A stretch of 64,000 bases of DNA from the NCBI GenBank assembly GCA_965216155.1, contig CBDCFD010000005.1, positions 620,001-684,000 of the forward strand, read 5' to 3'. Source of the stretch: CATOSP01 sp965216155 (GTDB taxonomy: Bacteria > Chloroflexota > Dehalococcoidia > Lucifugimonadales > UBA3495). Below are positions 25,754 through 34,390 of the stretch, in pieces. The notes below the pieces were generated by a model. It worked only from the letters and a program-made list of their open reading frames with translations, ran no database searches and was not told the origin of the DNA. A program made the translations under genes and the position numbers. Each line of letters begins with the position of its first letter. Position 1 is the first letter of the stretch.

Positions 25754-26872
25754 TTACTGGAACCGCTCCGGGTCCAGCGCGCCGATGCCCGGCACGTCCG
25801 ACTTACGCCCCAGGATGATGTCGGCCAATCCCTGAGTCATACCCGAGCTCCACAGAATCCCCTTCCGTCCGGCACCTGTGCCAACGTAGAGGTTTTCCCA
25901 CCCTGGTACTTTGCCCACAATGGGCATGCCGTCGGCGGAGAGGGGCCGCAGGCAGGCGGTCTGGTGGACCAGTTCAGTGTCCACCAGGTTTGGGGCCATC
26001 ATCAGCAGGTCCGCCATGATTTTGTCCCTGGCTTGCGGCGTAGTCTCTTCGTCGAATCCAACTTCCTCCTCGGTTGTGCCTGCCCAGATCAGTCCGTCGG
26101 GTTTGGAGGACACGTAACTCCCGCCAAAGAAGATGGACGACTTGACCTGATGGGTGGGGTGTCTGAGCCGAAGGATTTGGCCCTTCAGCGGCGAAACCGG
26201 TAAGTCAACACCGCACCATGCCGACGCCTGCCCGGTCCAGGGGCCCATCGCCAGCACCACCGCCCCGGCATTGACCTGACCGTCATCTGTTAACACGCCC
26301 AGGCAGTGCTCGCCATCACTGACCAGGCCTCTGGCCCGGCGTAGCACCATGTCCACACCCAGCTTCTCTGCCGACTGGGCGGCCGCAAGAGTGTAACGGT
26401 ACGGCTCCACCGAACCCGATTTATCGACGTAAACACCTCCCACACAGGCGGGGTTGGCCTGGGGCTCTACCTCGACGATTTCTTTGGAGTCGAGCCACCG
26501 CGGTCGAAGTTCCTTTATGTCCTTCTGCCAATTTAATGCTTCCTTAAAGACAGTCGCGTCGTCTTCTGAGAGAGCCAATTTGATGCGGCCACCCAGTTGA
26601 AACTGGGGGTCTACGCCCGAGACCTCCTGCAACTCGGCGGCCAGGGATATATGGCGCTGGTGAGACCAGACCGTAAACTCCAATAGCGGGTCGGGGATTC
26701 CAGCGCCTTCCAGCGCCCCCATTTCGCCAAAGGCAAACCCGGAGGCGTGACTCGCGACCGAGTCTGCTTCCAGAATCGTTACGCTCGCGCCGCTCTTTGC
26801 GAGAAGGTAGGCGGTCTGGCAACCGATGATGCCGCCCCCAATTACTACCACGTCACGCGCTCCGCTAGTCAC
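25754..26872 (-). CDS. FAD-dependent amine/glycine oxidase family protein
   Basis: Start GTG 26872, eight bases after AAGGAGG. The 372-residue protein opens with the dinucleotide-binding motif VVVIGGGIIGCQTAYLLAKSGASVTILEA and follows the DAO fold: SHASGFAFGEMGA, GAVVLAMGPWTGQASAWCGV, LPVSPLKGQILRLRHP, and a C-terminal RPLSADGMPIVGKVPGWENLYVGTGAG that contacts FAD. Such proteins oxidise secondary amines or D-amino acids (glycine oxidase, sarcosine oxidase-like). Substrate unknown. It is followed closely on the left by the hicB gene, convergent. Confidence 0.85.
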   Translation of the reverse strand: MTSGARDVVVIGGGIIGCQTAYLLAKSGASVTILEADSVASHASGFAFGEMGALEGAGIPDPLLEFTVWSHQRHISLAAELQEVSGVDPQFQLGGRIKLALSEDDATVFKEALNWQKDIKELRPRWLDSKEIVEVEPQANPACVGGVYVDKSGSVEPYRYTLAAAQSAEKLGVDMVLRRARGLVSDGEHCLGVLTDDGQVNAGAVVLAMGPWTGQASAWCGVDLPVSPLKGQILRLRHPTHQVKSSIFFGGSYVSSKPDGLIWAGTTEEEVGFDEETTPQARDKIMADLLMMAPNLVDTELVHQTACLRPLSADGMPIVGKVPGWENLYVGTGAGRKGILWSSGMTQGLADIILGRKSDVPGIGALDPERFQ

Positions 26873-26912
26873 GACGGTCTCCTCCTTAGGCCAGGAATGG
26901 TCTCTATTCCGC

Positions 26913-27293
26913 TCACCGGGCCGGCCTAACCTCAATCCCCAAGTCCAACGCGGCCCAACCTCTGTCGGCAGTCAAGACACCGTAGCCCAATTGAAGACCC
27001 AGGGCAATACAGGCGCGGTCTCCAAGAGACAGACCGGCGGAGCGGGTCAGGGGCCGCAGCATTCCCGCCAAGTATGCCTGGTCAATTCCGAAGGGTATAA
27101 CCGTCAATTTCAATTCACGCAATAACGCGAATATCTCGCTTTCCGGTGTCCCGCCGTCCGCCAGCTTCGCTATTACTTCGGAAAGGTTGACGGAGCTTAT
27201 CACCGCGCCTGGCAGCGCTTCCAAGACCACATCCGCGCCCGTCTCAAAATACACTACCGCTAACACTGCCGAGGCATCCAGTACAACGCTCAT
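26913..27293 (-). CDS. PIN-domain toxin (VapC-like)
   Basis: The 126-residue protein has the four PIN acidic positions in place: VVLDASAVLAV (Asp 6), SVNLSEVIAKL (Glu), GLSLGDRACIALGLQLG (Asp), and VLTADRGW (Asp). It overlaps the upstream AbrB-like antitoxin gene by four bases (ATGA), so the two are translationally coupled. Unlike the other PIN genes in this window, no lesion is visible; together with the antitoxin it forms one of two intact TA pairs here. Expected to be an RNase acting on tRNA or rRNA. Confidence 0.85.
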   Translation of the reverse strand: MSVVLDASAVLAVVYFETGADVVLEALPGAVISSVNLSEVIAKLADGGTPESEIFALLRELKLTVIPFGIDQAYLAGMLRPLTRSAGLSLGDRACIALGLQLGYGVLTADRGWAALDLGIEVRPAR

Positions 27294-27538
27294 TCTCGGG
27301 CCGCCTCCTCCCGGCGTTCCCGGATTAGCTCTTCCGACAGCATACGGCCCTCTGGGATGTACCGGCGCACTATCTCCTGCGCTCTCTTGACAGCCTGTTG
27401 GTAGGAATATAGCTTCAGTTCCCGTCCATCCAGGGTGATGGTTATTTCGTCGCCGTCCTTAACCCCCATCGCATCGAGGAAATGCGCCGGTATGGTAACT
27501 ACGCCGCCTTCGCCTATCTTTACGGTTATCCTTTCCAT
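27290..27538 (-). CDS. AbrB/MazE-type antitoxin
   Basis: ATG 27538 follows AGGGGGTG and yields 82 residues: MERITVKIGEGGVVTIPAHF, LDAMGVKDGDEITITLDGRE, the swapped-hairpin AbrB DNA-binding fold, then a helical toxin-binding tail (AVKRAQEIVRRYIPEGRMLS). It should neutralise the PIN toxin encoded next and repress the operon. The frame upstream of this ATG is not coding. Confidence 0.85.
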   Translation of the reverse strand: MERITVKIGEGGVVTIPAHFLDAMGVKDGDEITITLDGRELKLYSYQQAVKRAQEIVRRYIPEGRMLSEELIRERREEAARE

Positions 27539-27696
27539 TTCACCCCCTGGATAGCATAATACCAATATATTACCAAATCCCATTGACCCTCCATACAAGC
27601 GTAGGACGCCCGCCATTTTCCTGCTGCTTTGTAGGGTGTACAATCGCCATTGGCCAGCGCCACCAACCAACCCTTCCGCACCGGAGATGCTCACCC

Positions 27697-28893
27697 ATGA
27701 AAATGTGCTTCTTCCACCTTATGCCCTACGGTTACCTGCCCAACGACTTCGATAAGCAGTATCACAGCGTTTGGGTGGACGCGCCCAACAGCCTGTTCGA
27801 CCCCAAGAAAGGGACCCAACTCTACAACGATTACCTGGACGAGCTTGAGTTCGCCGAGGAGATGGGGTTCGACGGCCTGTGCGTCAACGAGCACCACTAC
27901 AACGCCTACGGTCTCATGCCTTCTCCTAACCTGATGGCTTCTGCTATGACCCGGCGCACCTCCAAGGCCGCGATTATCGTGCTGGGCAACAGCCTCGCCC
28001 TATACAACCCTCCGGTCAGGGTGGCGGAGGAGTTCGCCATGCTCGATGTCCTCAGCGGCGGCAGGTTCGTCGCCGGTTTTCCCCTCGGCACGTCCCAGGA
28101 CACGGTGTTCGGCTACGGCGAGGTTCCGGTAACCCTGCGGGAGAAATACAACGAGGCCCACGACCTGGTGATCAAGGCGTGGACGGAACGCGAGCCTTTC
28201 GCCTTCAACGGCAAGTACACCCAGCTACGCTACGTCAACATTTGGCCCCGTCCCTACCAGGAACCCCACCCTCCCATTTGGGTGCCCGGAAGCGGCAGCC
28301 TGGAAACCTGGGACTGGACAATCGAGCACGACTACGTCTACTGCTACCTGAGCTACAGCGGCTACAAAGTGGGTAAGACGGTGCTGGACGGCTTCTGGGA
28401 AGAAGTGGATAAACAGGGCAAGGAGTTCAATCCCTATCATGCCGGGTTCCTCCAGCTAGTTGCGGTCTCGGAAACCGACAGCCAGGTTGACGAGTACAAG
28501 GACTACATCGAATACTTCTTCAAGAAGTGCCTCCACGTCCCCGGCGGGTTCGCCAACGCTCCCGGTTACCGCACCATCCGCAGCATAAACTCCGGGGTCA
28601 GCACCCAGATCGTAGAGTCCCGGCGCGAACAGTCCACCGACTTCAACTGGATGGACTATGTAAAGGCCGGCAACGTCATCGTGGGCAGCCCTGAGTCGGT
28701 CCGGGAAGAGCTGGCGCAGGCGATCAAGGAGCTTCGCGTAGGCAACCTGATGCTGCTCCTCCACTTCGGCGACATGCCCAAGGACATCACAATGAAGAAC
28801 ACCGAACTGTTCGCCAAAGAAGTAATGCCTTACGTGCGGGATATCTGGTCCGAATACGAGACCCGCTGGTGGCCACAGACTATGGAGGCTTAA
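27697..28893 (+). CDS. LLM-class flavin-dependent oxidoreductase
   Basis: From ATG 27697 (GGAG upstream) the 398-residue protein shows the bacterial luciferase-like TIM barrel: LEFAEEMGFDGLCVNEHHYN (residues 50-69), PVRVAEEFAMLDVLSGGRFVAGFPLGTS, and HPPIWVPGSGSLETWDW. The NEHH element is typical of FMN-dependent monooxygenases of this class. It likely acts on small organics in the cytoplasm with reduced flavin. An alpha/beta hydrolase gene starts nine bases after its stop, so they probably form one operon and one degradative route. Confidence 0.85.
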   Translation: MKMCFFHLMPYGYLPNDFDKQYHSVWVDAPNSLFDPKKGTQLYNDYLDELEFAEEMGFDGLCVNEHHYNAYGLMPSPNLMASAMTRRTSKAAIIVLGNSLALYNPPVRVAEEFAMLDVLSGGRFVAGFPLGTSQDTVFGYGEVPVTLREKYNEAHDLVIKAWTEREPFAFNGKYTQLRYVNIWPRPYQEPHPPIWVPGSGSLETWDWTIEHDYVYCYLSYSGYKVGKTVLDGFWEEVDKQGKEFNPYHAGFLQLVAVSETDSQVDEYKDYIEYFFKKCLHVPGGFANAPGYRTIRSINSGVSTQIVESRREQSTDFNWMDYVKAGNVIVGSPESVREELAQAIKELRVGNLMLLLHFGDMPKDITMKNTELFAKEVMPYVRDIWSEYETRWWPQTMEA

Positions 28894-28902
28894 GGTACAA
28901 CG

Positions 28903-29694
28903 ATGCCGCCGGAAACACTCAACATATCCATGCAAAACGGGATGTTCCAGGCCGAAGTGCTTCGCGCCGGCCAGGGAGAGCCGTTGATGTACCTCCACGG
29001 GGCCGTCGGACACAAGGGATGGGCGCCCTTTCTGGACCGGTTGGCGGAGCAATTCACCGTTTATGCCCCCTACATTCCCGGTTACTCCAACTCAACCGGA
29101 CTGGAACACCTGGAAGACGTCCTTGACCTGACCCTCTATCACCTGGAATTGATGGACGCTTTGGAGCTAGGCTCCGCGCATCTGGCCGGTCATTTCCTGG
29201 GAGGGATGATCGCGGCGGAGATGGCCGCCTTATCGCCCAACTATGTAGACCGGTTGGTGCTGGTGGCTCCGGCGGGACTGTGGCGCGACGATGCTCCCGT
29301 GGCCGATTTTCTGGCAATGAATTCCGCCGAGCTGCAGGACTGCCTTTGGGCCGGAGGGTCAGGCGGCGGAGGCTTATCCGCTGCGGACCTGGCGGCGGGG
29401 GAGCGGGCAAGGGAGCTACTGTCTCCCGAACGTGTGCAGGACTTGACCTCGGCTGGGAAGTTCCTGTGGCCCATACCTGACCGCGGTTTTAAGCGCCGTG
29501 CCTACCGGATCAAGGCCCCGGCGCTAATCGTATGGGGACAAGATGACAGGCTCGTGGCTTCTGTGTACGCCGACGACTTCGCCCGGCTGATCGCCGGTTC
29601 CAGGGTAGAGATATTCCCCGACGCCGGACACCTGATCATGTTGGAGCAGTCCGACGCCCTGGCCGGGACCATCGGCCAGTTCCTGAAAACCTAG
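28903..29694 (+). CDS. Alpha/beta hydrolase with altered nucleophile motif
   Basis: The 263-residue protein follows the canonical fold: PLMYLHGAVGHKGWAPFLD (oxyanion region HG), VYAPYIPGYSNS, LAGHFLGGMIAAEMAAL, APALIVWGQDDRLV (acid) and FPDAGHLIMLEQSD (catalytic His). The nucleophile elbow reads GHFLGG at residues 96-101, with Phe at 98 where Ser is expected (TTC, one base from TCC). It is therefore either a non-hydrolytic member, an enzyme with a different mechanism, or a mutated copy. It is in operon with the LLM oxidoreductase. Confidence 0.8.
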   Translation: MPPETLNISMQNGMFQAEVLRAGQGEPLMYLHGAVGHKGWAPFLDRLAEQFTVYAPYIPGYSNSTGLEHLEDVLDLTLYHLELMDALELGSAHLAGHFLGGMIAAEMAALSPNYVDRLVLVAPAGLWRDDAPVADFLAMNSAELQDCLWAGGSGGGGLSAADLAAGERARELLSPERVQDLTSAGKFLWPIPDRGFKRRAYRIKAPALIVWGQDDRLVASVYADDFARLIAGSRVEIFPDAGHLIMLEQSDALAGTIGQFLKT

Positions 29695-29732
29695 CCGGGG
29701 CTTGGCCTCCGCGCCGCGTTAGCAGGAAAGCG

Positions 29733-29945
29733 TTGAGGGTACCCTGTCTAATCATCGTCATCGTGGTGACCCTGGTTTTCTTGCTATTCTTCGTCACGTG
29801 CCGCTTGGTGGGAATGCCGGTGTCCCAGGAGAAGCCTGAGCCTCACGCCGATGCTTCCACTGCGTGCTTGAGATGCGATACTTCCAGGACCCGGCCCCCG
29901 CCGTCCAGAAGTATCGATATCAGGTCAATCCGCCAGTCTTCTTGA
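29733..29945 (+). CDS. Possible small membrane peptide
   Basis: A TTG-initiated frame after AGGAAAG encodes one clear membrane helix (CLIIVIVVTLVFLLFFVTC) and a polar tail that overlaps the end of the convergent yraN gene. The overlap and lack of recognisable family make it doubtful. Confidence 0.2.
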   Translation: MRVPCLIIVIVVTLVFLLFFVTCRLVGMPVSQEKPEPHADASTACLRCDTSRTRPPPSRSIDIRSIRQSS

Positions 29946-30217
29946 GTAACTCCCATTTCAGTCATATAGTGTTGCGCGGTCGCTGCCAAGCGCCCCGCTT
30001 TAGCAACAGTAACGGACTCCTGGGGAGTCCCGAACCGTGTGCCGCGCCGGGTGCGGACCTCGACAAAGACCAATTCGGCCCCCTCTTTCGCCACGATGTC
30101 CACTTCCCCCCACCTGCTGCGGTACTTGGTCTCTAGGACACTATAGCCCTGGTTCGTCAGGAATCGGTGGGCGACCCCTTCTCCCCAGTTGCCAAGCCTC
30201 AGATTGGGACTAGCCAC
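29843..30217 (-). CDS. YraN/UPF0102 family nuclease-like protein
   Basis: Start GTG 30217, eight bases inside the end of rnhB, which is common for this pair. The 124-residue protein has the YraN motifs: NWGEGVAHRFLTNQGYSVLE (E near 12), RSRWGEVDIVAKEGAELVFVEVRTRRG, with the G-E-(V/I)-D...VFVEV(K/R) signature of a PD-(D/E)XK-like fold. The motif's usual Lys is Arg (EVRTR), as often in this family. Function unknown; conserved beside rnhB in many bacteria. Confidence 0.85.
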   Translation of the reverse strand: MASPNLRLGNWGEGVAHRFLTNQGYSVLETKYRSRWGEVDIVAKEGAELVFVEVRTRRGTRFGTPQESVTVAKAGRLAATAQHYMTEMGVTQEDWRIDLISILLDGGGRVLEVSHLKHAVEASA

Positions 30218-30854
30218 GCGGCGTTTTCCCGGATACTTTGCTGGCCGTGCGTATCGGGCTGAAGGAACGCCGGTGGATCGGGCAAGGCCCACGGTCTCGT
30301 AGTTGGGCCAGGTGTTGTGCCGTCCCATATCCTTTGTTGCGGTCGAAGAAATAGCCGGGGTAGAGATCGTGGGCTTCCTGCATCAGGCGGTCCCGGGTCA
30401 CCTTGGCGACGTTTGACGCTGCGGCAATGGACAAGCTAAGCCCGTCGCCGCCCACCAAGGCGCTGAAAGGAATGTGGCATTCCCGAATGGGCACATAATC
30501 CAATAGCAGGTAGGAGGGGTCGAGGGAGAGACGTGCCACGGCGTCGAGCATCGCCTTAATGCAAGCAGGGCCGATTCCGGTCCGGTCGATCTCATCAGGT
30601 CCGACCTGAGCGACGCCGATGGCCAGAGCGTGAGTCTCCACCAACTCGACGACGTGGGCCCGCTGTCGCGGGGACAACTTTTTGCTGTCGTCCAGATATG
30701 AAAGCCACGGTTCGGAGCCAGTCAGGTCCGGAGAGAGGACAACCGCGGCGGCCACTGTGGGCCCGGCGAGAGGTCCGCGACCCACCTCATCAACCCCTGC
30801 GACCAGTCGAAACCCTTGCCGGTGAAGTCCCTGTTCCAACGAAAAGTCCGGCAT
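30210..30854 (-). CDS. rnhB: Ribonuclease HII
   Basis: ATG 30854 lies behind GGAGGTGGGG. The 214-residue enzyme shows AGVDEVGRGPLAGPTVAAAVV with the catalytic D-E-x-G pair (residues 19-22), YLDDSKKLSPRQR, and the third and fourth acidic residues in IGPACIKAMLDAV and LLLDYVP. It removes single ribonucleotides and RNA-DNA hybrids. The C-terminal PIHRRSFSPI matches the substrate-binding HR.SF.P. Followed by the overlapping yraN gene; mnmA lies upstream. Confidence 0.92.
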   Translation of the reverse strand: MPDFSLEQGLHRQGFRLVAGVDEVGRGPLAGPTVAAAVVLSPDLTGSEPWLSYLDDSKKLSPRQRAHVVELVETHALAIGVAQVGPDEIDRTGIGPACIKAMLDAVARLSLDPSYLLLDYVPIRECHIPFSALVGGDGLSLSIAAASNVAKVTRDRLMQEAHDLYPGYFFDRNKGYGTAQHLAQLRDRGPCPIHRRSFSPIRTASKVSGKTPRG

Positions 30855-30906
30855 CCCCACCCCACCTCCGGAGCCCCAATCAAAGTTTTGGCAGCGTGTC
30901 CCGGGC

Positions 30907-32019
30907 TTAAGCTCCTGCCAACGCCCTATTATCGGCCGGGGTCGCCTCCATCGGCATGTTCTCGATGATGCCTCCCCCAACAAGCACGTCGCCCTGATAG
31001 AAGACAGCGGCTTGTCCGGGGGTCAACGCGCGTTGGGGCTCACGAAAGCGGACCAGCGCCTCATCACCCTGGGGGTAGAGCACAGCCTGGGCCTCCCTGG
31101 ACTTGTAGCGAATCTTGACATTGACTTCCACTGGCCCAACCGGGGTTACACCCGATGTGTAATTCACTCTGGACGCTCTTAGCTGGTGGCGGTTAAGTGC
31201 CGATTCGGGGCCAACAACCACGCGGTGACTCTCGGCATCCACGGTCAGTACGTATTGAGGCTCACCCACCTGAATGCCCAGGCCACGGCGCTGGCCCACG
31301 GTGAAGAACTCGATCCCCTTATGCTGGCCCAAGACATGGCCGTCTTGGTCCACGATATCTCCCGGGGTTGGGGTGATGTGCTGCTCCAAGTATGCCTTGT
31401 AGTCGCCCAGTGGGATAAAGCAAATATCCTGGCTGTCTGGCTTTTCCGCGTTGGGGAAGCCGGCTTCCAGTGCCAACCGGCGTATTTCGCCCTTGGTATA
31501 TCCGCCAACGGGCATCAGGGTGTGGTCCATCTCTGCCTGGCCCATCCCGAAGAGGACGTAGGACTGGTCCTTGTCAGCGTCGATGCCCTTCTTGAGCAGC
31601 CAGCCATCGTCTCCCGGAACAATCTGGGCGTAGTGGCCCGTTGCGACCCATTCGGCGTCCAACGCCCGTGCCCGGTTCACCAGAAAGTTGAACTTTATCT
31701 TGTCGTTGCAGGCGATGCATGGATGGGGGGTGCGGCCCCTCTGGTACTCGGCGCAGAAGTAGTCGATAACGTGGGCCTGGAACTCCCGCTGCACGTTCAG
31801 CACGTAATGAGAAATGCCAAGCCTGCGGCAGACCGCGCGGGCGTCTTCCACATCGTCAACCGTGCAGCAGCCCTGATAGTTGGCGGGCAAGTCGGCCTGA
31901 TCGAGGCTATATAACTTCATGGTTACGCCGACCACATCGAAGCCCGGGCGCTGCAATAGCAAAGCCGCCACCGACGAGTCGACGCCGCCGCTCATAGCCA
32001 CAACAACCTTTTCCGCCAT
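30907..32019 (-). CDS. mnmA: tRNA-specific 2-thiouridylase MnmA
   Basis: Start ATG 32019 after GGGGGCC. The 370-residue protein has the PP-loop VVVAMSGGVDSSVAALLL (residues 5-22), HPCIACNDKIKFNFL with the first catalytic Cys, ATGHYAQI, KDQSYVLFGM, PDSQDICFIPLGDYKAYLE with a second Cys in SQDICF, and a C-terminal beta domain. MnmA thiolates U34 of Lys, Glu and Gln tRNAs. The sulfur-relay partners are not in the window. It heads a mnmA-rnhB-yraN cluster on the minus strand. Confidence 0.93.
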   Translation of the reverse strand: MAEKVVVAMSGGVDSSVAALLLQRPGFDVVGVTMKLYSLDQADLPANYQGCCTVDDVEDARAVCRRLGISHYVLNVQREFQAHVIDYFCAEYQRGRTPHPCIACNDKIKFNFLVNRARALDAEWVATGHYAQIVPGDDGWLLKKGIDADKDQSYVLFGMGQAEMDHTLMPVGGYTKGEIRRLALEAGFPNAEKPDSQDICFIPLGDYKAYLEQHITPTPGDIVDQDGHVLGQHKGIEFFTVGQRRGLGIQVGEPQYVLTVDAESHRVVVGPESALNRHQLRASRVNYTSGVTPVGPVEVNVKIRYKSREAQAVLYPQGDEALVRFREPQRALTPGQAAVFYQGDVLVGGGIIENMPMEATPADNRALAGA

Positions 32020-32088
32020 CGTTAGGCCCCCTTTATATAAACAGCCTAGCACAGCGGCGAGTTTGGACACAACCGGCTTGTCGCGGTT

Positions 32089-32249
32089 GAGAAAATTGCG
32101 AAACTACCCAGCTGAGCTTGCGACTGCTAATTGTGGACGAATACCGTTAAAGTATTTGCCGAATCCCCCCACCCTAAATGGCCGACGAATCCTGTTCACG
32201 CTATTATTCTTCTAGCCCTTCGGCAACTAAAGAGTTTCGCAATTTTCTC
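32089..32249. mobile_element. 161-bp MITE with 8-bp target duplication
   Basis: Perfect 17-bp inverted repeats, GAGAAAATTGCGAAACT at 32089-32105 and its complement at 32233-32249, bound a 161-bp non-coding segment. Both sides carry TCGCGGTT (32081-32088 and 32250-32257), an exact 8-bp direct repeat. The parent transposon is not in the window and I cannot name its family. Confidence 0.8.
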
Positions 32250-32331
32250 TCGCGGTTAGGATAGACTATCATCCACGCCTAATGAGGTCGCCGTGAGAAC
32301 GAGCGACGGGGTCGCAACGATAATATAAGGT

Positions 32332-32840
32332 ATTGCAACAGGTGCGGCAACCTCCTGCAACCCGGTGAAGAGTTCTGTCGCCGCTGCGGTGCCCTCACTC
32401 CCCGTTCTTCGGTGGAATTCATAGGCTTCTGGACTCGCGCGGTGGCATACGTGATCGACCAAATCGTCCTATATGGCCTGTTCATCCTCCTCTGCCTCCT
32501 CGTGATTGGCACGGGATTGTTCGAGCCACACTCATTGTTTTCTGACCCATTGTCTGCTATTTATTTCGCCTTCTGCATACTTATCGCATTTTATTGCACA
32601 TATCATGTCGTGTTCACGGACCTGCTGGGCCAAACTTTGGGGAAAATGGCCTTGGGGGTCCGCGTGGTAAACGATCAAGGGAGGCCACCGGGGATACCGA
32701 GGGCGATTATGCGGGAGGTTATCGGGAAACTTCTTTCTGGCATCCTTTACATCGGATTTATCTGGGTAGCCTTTGACCGCGAGAAGCGGGGATGGCACGA
32801 CCACATTGCCGGTACTTATGTGGTCAGGGCTCGACGCTGA
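32332..32840 (+). CDS. Zinc-ribbon plus RDD-family membrane protein
   Basis: The C-terminal part is an RDD domain: GFWTRAVAYVIDQIVLYGL with R, D in helix 1, a second membrane helix, TLGKMALGVRVVNDQGRPPG and REVIGKLLSGILYIGFI. The first legal start is GTG 32412. However, the same frame upstream reads RYCNRCGNLLQPGEEFC and RRCGALTP, a double-CxxC zinc ribbon commonly fused to RDD domains. The codon before RYC is ATA (32332), where homologues would have ATG, and no ATG, GTG or TTG occurs before the upstream stop. The gene probably lost or changed its start; translation from 32412 would give only the RDD part. Confidence 0.65.
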
Positions 32841-33186
32841 CCTGAGTCTTGTCCAATATGGTGGCTGCACTCGTCAGCGGAATGGAACGCGAATAGGTAG
32901 TAAAGACCTTGCCGGGCGTCACTCTTATGTATATCCTATCGAAATCCGGCGGCCCTGCGTCGATTCGGATATTCCGCTCCCTAAGCGCCCGCAGCAACTC
33001 GCCGGTCTCTTCCAATGCTTCCAAATGCACCTCTATCGCCTCTCCCAGATTCTCCAACGCTTCCTCCATCGTGTCGCCGCATCTCGCCGAACCCAACTCG
33101 CGGCAGTAGGATGCAAACTGGTCTCCTTCCTTTTCCACGTAACCGGTCAAAAGGACATGCCCGTAGATTGTTTCCTCCCCGGCCAT
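32824..33186 (-). CDS. HicB-family antitoxin, orphan
   Basis: ATG 33186 follows TTAAGGAGCGG. The 120-residue protein has the HicB core VEKEGDQFASYCRELGSARC, GDTMEEALENLGEAIEVHLEAL and a longer tail. The rest lacks an HTH. No hicA gene flanks it. Its end overlaps the convergent RDD gene by 17 bases. Such stand-alone HicB proteins may serve as regulators or be remnants of modules. Confidence 0.75.
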   Translation of the reverse strand: MAGEETIYGHVLLTGYVEKEGDQFASYCRELGSARCGDTMEEALENLGEAIEVHLEALEETGELLRALRERNIRIDAGPPDFDRIYIRVTPGKVFTTYSRSIPLTSAATILDKTQVSVEP

Positions 33187-33259
33187 CGGTCCGCTCCTTA
33201 ATTCCAGGCTGCATTGCCCGCATCCAGCATAACACGGCGCTAGGGTTGTTTCGCCAGGA

Positions 33260-33337
33260 TCAGGATTTACGGGATTAAAGGATTCGCAGGATTGGGAACG
33301 GAACATCCTGAAAATCTATCAATCCCGTAAATCCTGA
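33260..33337. repeat. Inverted-repeat element with TCAGGATTTACGGGATT ends
   Basis: Perfect 17-bp inverted repeats at 33260-33276 and 33321-33337 bound a 78-bp segment. It resembles the widespread GGATTTACGGGATT-type intergenic palindromes. The interval 33187-33427 holds no gene. Confidence 0.65.
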
Positions 33338-33427
33338 TTCTGACAATTATCTTCCCCAAGTGGCTACCGCAACCGTCAAGCGTTAAACTAGCAATAAATT
33401 CTTGCCCATTGGAACAGGAGAAGCCAT

Positions 33428-34381
33428 ATGCCGACTACTTTCGGATGCTCTCTACCAAGCCGAGGGCCTATGTCGAGTCCCGAGGGACTGCGCAGCCTGG
33501 CCCAAAGCGCGGAACGGACCGGGTTCGATTCGGTGTGGGTAAGCGACCACATCATCCTGCCGCGACAGGTAGAGTCCTTCTACCCCTACGCTCCCGACGG
33601 TGTGGCCACCTTCCGGCCCGACGAGCCCTACTACGAGCCGCTGGCGGCCCTCAACTTCCTGGCCGGCTGCACGGAGCGGGTCAGGTTGGGTACCCATGTC
33701 CTCATTCTCCCCTACCGCAACCCTGTGCTCACCGCCAAGATTCTCTCGACCCTTGACGTTCTCTCCGGCGGCCGCGTGATTCTGGGCGCCGGTGTGGGTT
33801 GGATGGAGGAGGAATTCCAGGCATTGGGGCTGGACACGTACCATGAGCGTGGCGCAGTCACCGACGAATACATCCAGCTCTACAAAGAGCTCTGGACCAA
33901 GGACCATCCGGAGTTCGATGGCAAGTACTACCAGCTTTCCGGCGCTGGTTTCCAACCCAAGCCGGTGCAAAAGCCCCACATCCCTATCTGGATCGGCGGA
34001 CACACCGGACCGGCCATCCGGCGGGCCGCCAAATACGGCGATGGATGGATGCCCATTGGATTGCGGCCCCCTGCGGTCTTGGAGCCCGAGGAGTACGCCA
34101 GTCTCGCGGCGCGCCTGAGAAGGCAGACGGTAAGGGCCGGACGGGAAGAAGACGCGGTCTCCCTGTGTTTCAGCACCAACATCGCCTTCGATGATGCCGC
34201 GGGCTCTTCACGCCGCATGATGACCGGAGTCCCCGAGCAGATCGCCGCCGACCTTCGCCAATACCAGGACCTTGGCGTGCGGGACTTTATCCTCAGTATC
34301 CCCGGTGATAGCGCTTCAGAGATGCAAGAGAACATGGAGCGTTTTTCCACTCAGGTGAAACCCCTTATTCCCCAGGAGTGA
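33428..34381 (+). CDS. F420-dependent LLM-class oxidoreductase (TIGR03619-like)
   Basis: ATG 33428 follows AGGAGAAG. The 317-residue TIM-barrel protein shows SAERTGFDSVWVSDHIILPR (residues 27-46), LGTHVLILPYRNPVLTAKIL, STLDVLSGGRVILGAGVGWM and KPHIPIWIGGHTGPAIRRAAKYGDGW, the usual text of F420-type LLM oxidoreductases. It likely uses reduced F420 or FMN. It is followed after nine bases by an isocitrate lyase/PEP mutase-type gene, so the two may act on the same substrate class. Confidence 0.85.
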   Translation: MPTTFGCSLPSRGPMSSPEGLRSLAQSAERTGFDSVWVSDHIILPRQVESFYPYAPDGVATFRPDEPYYEPLAALNFLAGCTERVRLGTHVLILPYRNPVLTAKILSTLDVLSGGRVILGAGVGWMEEEFQALGLDTYHERGAVTDEYIQLYKELWTKDHPEFDGKYYQLSGAGFQPKPVQKPHIPIWIGGHTGPAIRRAAKYGDGWMPIGLRPPAVLEPEEYASLAARLRRQTVRAGREEDAVSLCFSTNIAFDDAAGSSRRMMTGVPEQIAADLRQYQDLGVRDFILSIPGDSASEMQENMERFSTQVKPLIPQE

Positions 34382-34390
34382 GGTGACGTA

